From Paraclostridium dentum (GTDB taxonomy: Bacteria > Bacillota > Clostridia > Peptostreptococcales > Peptostreptococcaceae), in NCBI RefSeq assembly GCF_012922555.1, contig NZ_WIPK01000007.1:1-64000 (forward strand): DNA of 64,000 nucleotides, written 5' to 3'. The notes under the pieces are model-generated. The model saw nothing but the letters and a program-made list of their open reading frames with translations, did not search any database and was not told where the DNA came from. The position numbers and the translations under genes were made by a program. Each line of letters starts with the position of its first letter. Position 1 is the stretch's first letter. Of this stretch, positions 60,880 through 64,000 are shown piece by piece.

Positions 60880-61139
60880 TTTAATAAATCTCCTCCTTAT
60901 TTATGATAATAATTTAAATTAAGGGCATAAAATTGCAGTCAAAAAAATTGAGATTTATTTGACTTTTATTTCTAATAATATCGTAAAAATCGTTGAAATA
61001 CAACGTATAGATAATAATTTATACATATATTTTTGAAAATAACTATAATTATATCTTCCAATTTATATCGCAAATTTAAAAAATATTAAAATTTAACTAT
61101 AGAATACTTCAAATTAGCCTATTTTTACTAAATAGCAGT

Positions 61140-61194
61140 AAAATAAAAAATAACTATGTGAAAACTATGTTTTCATATAGTTATTTTTTATTTT
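61140..61194. terminator. Palindromic terminator
   Basis: AAAATAAAAAATAACTATGTG and CATATAGTTATTTTTTATTTT arms (61140-61166, 61170-61194, one mismatch). Fourth member of the palindromic terminator family. It lies downstream of the minus-strand DUF3794 gene. 60880-61139 shows only AT-rich DNA with the inverted repeat CGTTG-AAATA-CAACG (60991-61005). Confidence 0.7.
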
Positions 61195-61270
61195 ATACAG
61201 ATGGTATATCATACAAATGAGTAAATTTAAAAAGGTGATATAATAAATTGAAATTAATATAAATAAAAAC

Positions 61271-61909
61271 TTACTTATTTAAGTCTATAGAAATTTTGTT
61301 GCAGAAGTTGTGCTCATTGTGGTTAGAAGAGAAATCATTTTTATTATTTTTGAAATTAAGGTTGTTAGTATCCTCCATATAAGTGTAGTTTTTTTTATAA
61401 TCATTATCGCAAAATTTGTCATAATGTTTGTAACTATAATCTGTATAGTGACTACAGTTATTAAAATTAGCACAAATTATATAAAGTAATGATAAACTTA
61501 TATTTCTTTCATCACAAGAATTGATGCATATGTTTTCTAAACCTATAAAAAAATTACATAGAGAAATATTACAATCGGCATAACATATATCTTCTAATAA
61601 AATAAAATCACAAAAATCAATGTCCCAGTGAGCAGAATGAAGAGACTGTTCTTTATTTTTAGCTGTATATATTGCCTTCACTTTGCTTACCCCATTAATT
61701 AAAACTTTACGTCCTAATATAGTATTTAAAATTTTAAAGTCCTTAATGCACAAAGTAATTTTAATATCATTAATTGACTCCATTTCTGGTTTTTGACAAG
61801 GAATACTAAGGCTTAGTTGTTGAATATTCTGTTTACAGTTTTTATTAGAGCAGCAATCGGGATAATTTTCTAGTGGAGTTATACCTGTTAAAGTTATATT
61901 ATCAAGCAA
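61271..61909 (-). CDS. DUF3794 (SPOCS-type) protein, Cys/Asn-rich
   Basis: The 212-aa protein has the DUF3794 core in 'LSLSIPCQKPEMESINDI' and 'GRKVLINGVSKVKAIYTA', followed by 'EQSLHSAHWDIDFCDFILL'. The C-terminal 60 residues are rich in Asn, His, Tyr and Cys ('NCSHYTDYSYKHYDKFCDN'). DUF3794 occurs in spore proteins such as SipL, so a spore-surface role is likely but unproven. The start is a TTG with AAAGGAGG. It is divergent from the next two DUF3794 genes. Confidence 0.75.
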   Translation of the reverse strand: MLDNITLTGITPLENYPDCCSNKNCKQNIQQLSLSIPCQKPEMESINDIKITLCIKDFKILNTILGRKVLINGVSKVKAIYTAKNKEQSLHSAHWDIDFCDFILLEDICYADCNISLCNFFIGLENICINSCDERNISLSLLYIICANFNNCSHYTDYSYKHYDKFCDNDYKKNYTYMEDTNNLNFKNNKNDFSSNHNEHNFCNKISIDLNK

Positions 61910-62403
61910 ATTTTATACCTCCTTTCTATAATAAATTAATAGAACCATTTTAACTTATTATTAATTTCTCTTAAAATCACCATATGCACGCAAATAGAAA
62001 TTTCTTAAAAATATTTTTATAGTCAAAGAAATAAAGTTTTGAATATTACTTTAAGAACTTACAATATAGAAGATTCTTTACTGTATATAAGAACAAATTT
62101 ACTCTTATTATAATGGATATGATATTTTGTATGTTAAGTTACATAAAGTCTTTAAAATATTAAATATATGATATTTAATCTATATATAAATAATAACTAT
62201 TAACACTTATATATATAAATTTTTAATTATGTCTAAATTTGATATTAGTCTAATATATTTCAGGATAATTTATATTGTCTAGTTACTTATTCTTTATATT
62301 ATTACAAAAATTCAAAAACTGTGTAACTAATTTATTTTTAAAAAATATTATGTATGAAGAGGTAAGTTCTCTTAATTTATAAAAAGAAGGAGAAAAATGC
62401 AAT

Positions 62404-62970
62404 ATGAATTCTAATATGTTAAATTGTAATTGTGACTTAATAGATATATCCGGTCTTTGCAATCCTATGGACGTTACGAATGTTATAAGTCAGTACCCTT
62501 ACTGGATACAAATGAATATTCCTGAAACTCTTACTATCCCAGAGCAAAAACCAGATGTAGAGCAAATTAACTCTGTCAACATATCTGTAGATATAATAAG
62601 AAAAGAGGTTATTAAAGTTCCTGTATCTCAAGTTGGAGCAAATGGCGAATATATACCTAATTTAGAAGGAAAAGTTTCTACAGGCAGAAAATTAATAATA
62701 GAAGGTCAATTATGTCAAAAAATTGTATATACAGCTAATGAACCAGAGCAATCTGTGCATTCAGCTCATTTTTATGTGCCATTTTCATCTTATATAGTCG
62801 TTCCTAGTGAAATAAAATTTAACAATGGAACTGTTACCTTAGATTCATTAGATGTAGACTTTCAAGTTAATGCATGTATAGAAGATGTAGCTATTAAGAT
62901 GATAGACTTTAGACATATTCTAAAACAAGTAACGTTATTATTATATGCAGTTCCAAATCAGACAGTATAA
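62404..62970 (+). CDS. DUF3794 (SPOCS-type) protein
   Basis: 188 aa. A Cys-containing N-terminus (MNSNMLNCNCDLIDISGLCN) precedes 'IPEQKPDVEQINSVNIS', 'VSTGRKLIIEGQLCQKIVYTA' and 'EPEQSVHSAHFYVPFSSYIVV', which define one full DUF3794 domain. AAGGAG ribosome site. It forms a run with the next two DUF3794 genes. The 494-nt divergent spacer before it (61910-62403) has no gene and presumably holds the promoters. Confidence 0.85.
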   Translation: MNSNMLNCNCDLIDISGLCNPMDVTNVISQYPYWIQMNIPETLTIPEQKPDVEQINSVNISVDIIRKEVIKVPVSQVGANGEYIPNLEGKVSTGRKLIIEGQLCQKIVYTANEPEQSVHSAHFYVPFSSYIVVPSEIKFNNGTVTLDSLDVDFQVNACIEDVAIKMIDFRHILKQVTLLLYAVPNQTV

Positions 62971-62993
62971 AAAATCATTGAGGAGTGAAATTT

Positions 62994-63590
62994 ATGTTAA
63001 GCCGTGATTATACAGGAAATACAAATTATAAATTTTACAACAAATGTTGTACAGAAAATGAGAATATAAATATGGTTGGACAATATCCAGCTAATAAATT
63101 TAATAAGGTATTATCCTGTTTTGCAGATACAGATAAATGGACTGAATTCTATTTACCTGAAATAATAGATATTCCAGATCAGAAACCAGACATAGAAGGT
63201 ATCGTAGAAGTACATTCATGTATCGAGATTATATCTCAAAGAGTGATAAAGACTCCTGTTGTAACTGGATATACAGGACCTAATGGAGTATTTGTTCCAG
63301 GAGAGGATATACCTAACTCAGAATGTACTAACCTAACAGGAAGAAAATTAATAGTAGAAGGTTTATTAAAACAAAAAATAATATACACTGCTGCTGTAGA
63401 TGAACAATCTCTTCATTCAGCTCATTTCACAGTACCGTTCTCTACTTTCATAATAGTAGAAAAAGATACTCCATTATCTCAAAAGTTCAGAATACTTCCA
63501 TTTATCGAAGACGTATTTGCATGTATGTTATCTGAAAGAAGTGTATTCAAGAATACAACTATATTTTTAAAAGCATCAAAAGTGTGCTAA
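62994..63590 (+). CDS. DUF3794 (SPOCS-type) protein
   Basis: 198 aa. Domain markers: 'IPDQKPDIEGIVEVHSCIE', 'TGRKLIVEGLLKQKIIYTA' and 'VDEQSLHSAHFTVPFSTFIIV'. It has the short Cys-rich N-terminus seen in its neighbours ('YNKCCTENENINM'). ATG 62994 after GAGGAG is preferred to the GTG at 62985. 23 nt after the preceding gene, so they are cotranscribed. Confidence 0.85.
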   Translation: MLSRDYTGNTNYKFYNKCCTENENINMVGQYPANKFNKVLSCFADTDKWTEFYLPEIIDIPDQKPDIEGIVEVHSCIEIISQRVIKTPVVTGYTGPNGVFVPGEDIPNSECTNLTGRKLIVEGLLKQKIIYTAAVDEQSLHSAHFTVPFSTFIIVEKDTPLSQKFRILPFIEDVFACMLSERSVFKNTTIFLKASKVC

Positions 63591-63610
63591 TAAATAAGGA
63601 GGATTAAACA

Positions 63611-64000
63611 ATGACTTGTAATAGATGCATTAGCGGTGGTTGTGAATTCAATGTAAAAACCGTAGGAACATGTGATGTTTCAAGAATAGTTATAAATGGA
63701 AGTGATAGAACTAATTTAAATTGGACAGAAATATCAGCACCAGAGATTTTGACAATCCCAGAATTAAAACCTGATATAGAAGCATTAGACCAAGTATACG
63801 CAAATATAGTTTTAAATAATACTAAACTTATAGAGACACCTTTTGCTTATAAAAAATATGTTTTATTTAGTTTCTATACATTAGTAAATGGATTACCTGC
63901 TATAATTCCAGGGCTAGTTTCTACTCTTACTGCTGCAGTAACAGCCCTTGTAACTCCAGCACTAGATACTACATTAACGGATGCGTTAGATGTACTAGAG
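63611..64000 (+). CDS. DUF3794 (SPOCS-type) protein, cut by the window end
   Basis: The first 130 residues are seen. 'MTCNRCISGGCEFNVKTVGT' at the N-terminus and 'ISAPEILTIPELKPDIEALD' match the family. The later part ('LVNGLPAIIPGLVSTLTAAV') is more hydrophobic than in its paralogues. The gene continues past position 64000. AAGGAGG ribosome site, 20 nt after the previous stop. Confidence 0.75.
   Translation, partial: MTCNRCISGGCEFNVKTVGTCDVSRIVINGSDRTNLNWTEISAPEILTIPELKPDIEALDQVYANIVLNNTKLIETPFAYKKYVLFSFYTLVNGLPAIIPGLVSTLTAAVTALVTPALDTTLTDALDVLE

Overview
This window is very AT-rich DNA with clostridial features: strong GGAGG ribosome sites, AT-biased codons, DUF3794 spore-type proteins, an agr locus resembling that of Clostridium perfringens, and Clo7bot-type Cys-rich peptides. 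It starts inside a set of 22-bp iterons next to a Rep_3-type initiator gene, and it carries a candidate segregation protein and a serine recombinase near the other end. I read it as part of a large plasmid or other iteron replicon of a low-GC Clostridia (Clostridiaceae or Peptostreptococcaceae). No tRNA, rRNA, IS element, CRISPR array or conjugation gene was found.

Layout. 1-3.3 kb: iterons, rep, and an MFS efflux gene under a leader-peptide attenuator. 3.4-13.5 kb: single metabolic and regulatory genes (HNH-like protein, PadR plus HAAS membrane protein, sugar O-acetyltransferase, DUF4180/hydrolase group, MarR unit, B12 radical SAM protein, UDG-like protein). 13.5-18.8 kb: nitroreductase, acyl-ACP thioesterase, TetR plus oleate hydratase, PadR plus DUF2812. 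19-28.7 kb: cupin, CPBP proteins, paired YdcZ transporters with a Crp/Fnr regulator, pirin, a BFD-like ferredoxin, HxlR, an archaeal-type aspartyl-tRNA synthetase behind a tandem T-box, and an AraC regulator.

28.9-36.6 kb: an agrACBD quorum-sensing locus, followed by a radical SAM protein and a BcrA-type ABC exporter, then an acetyltransferase with its own leader peptide. 38.8-45.3 kb: a RiPP cluster with nine tandem Cys-rich precursors, a radical SAM/SPASM maturase, an overlapping HExxH peptidase, an ABC exporter and a beta-rich protein. 45.8-58.6 kb: a MacB-like ABC transporter, CPBP, lipoprotein, M20 amidohydrolase, GNATs, NUDIX, AAA ATPase, Sua5 and a zinc protease.

58.9-64 kb: a HTH plus ribbon-helix-helix DNA-binding protein, a serine recombinase, and at least four DUF3794 genes, the last cut by the window edge.

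The strongest unexplained signal is a dispersed DNA element. Eight copies of a composite site (a TGTAAG-N6-GCTTACAA inverted repeat with an upstream GCTTACA half-site) lie in intergenic spacers from 37.0 to 58.3 kb, all in the same orientation. More half-sites are packed into the promoter and coding sequence of the HTH/RHH protein at 58.9-59.6 kb. This looks like a one-protein segregation, DNA-organising or global regulatory system. The nine-precursor RiPP array and the agr/radical SAM/ABC neighbourhood are the other main points of interest.
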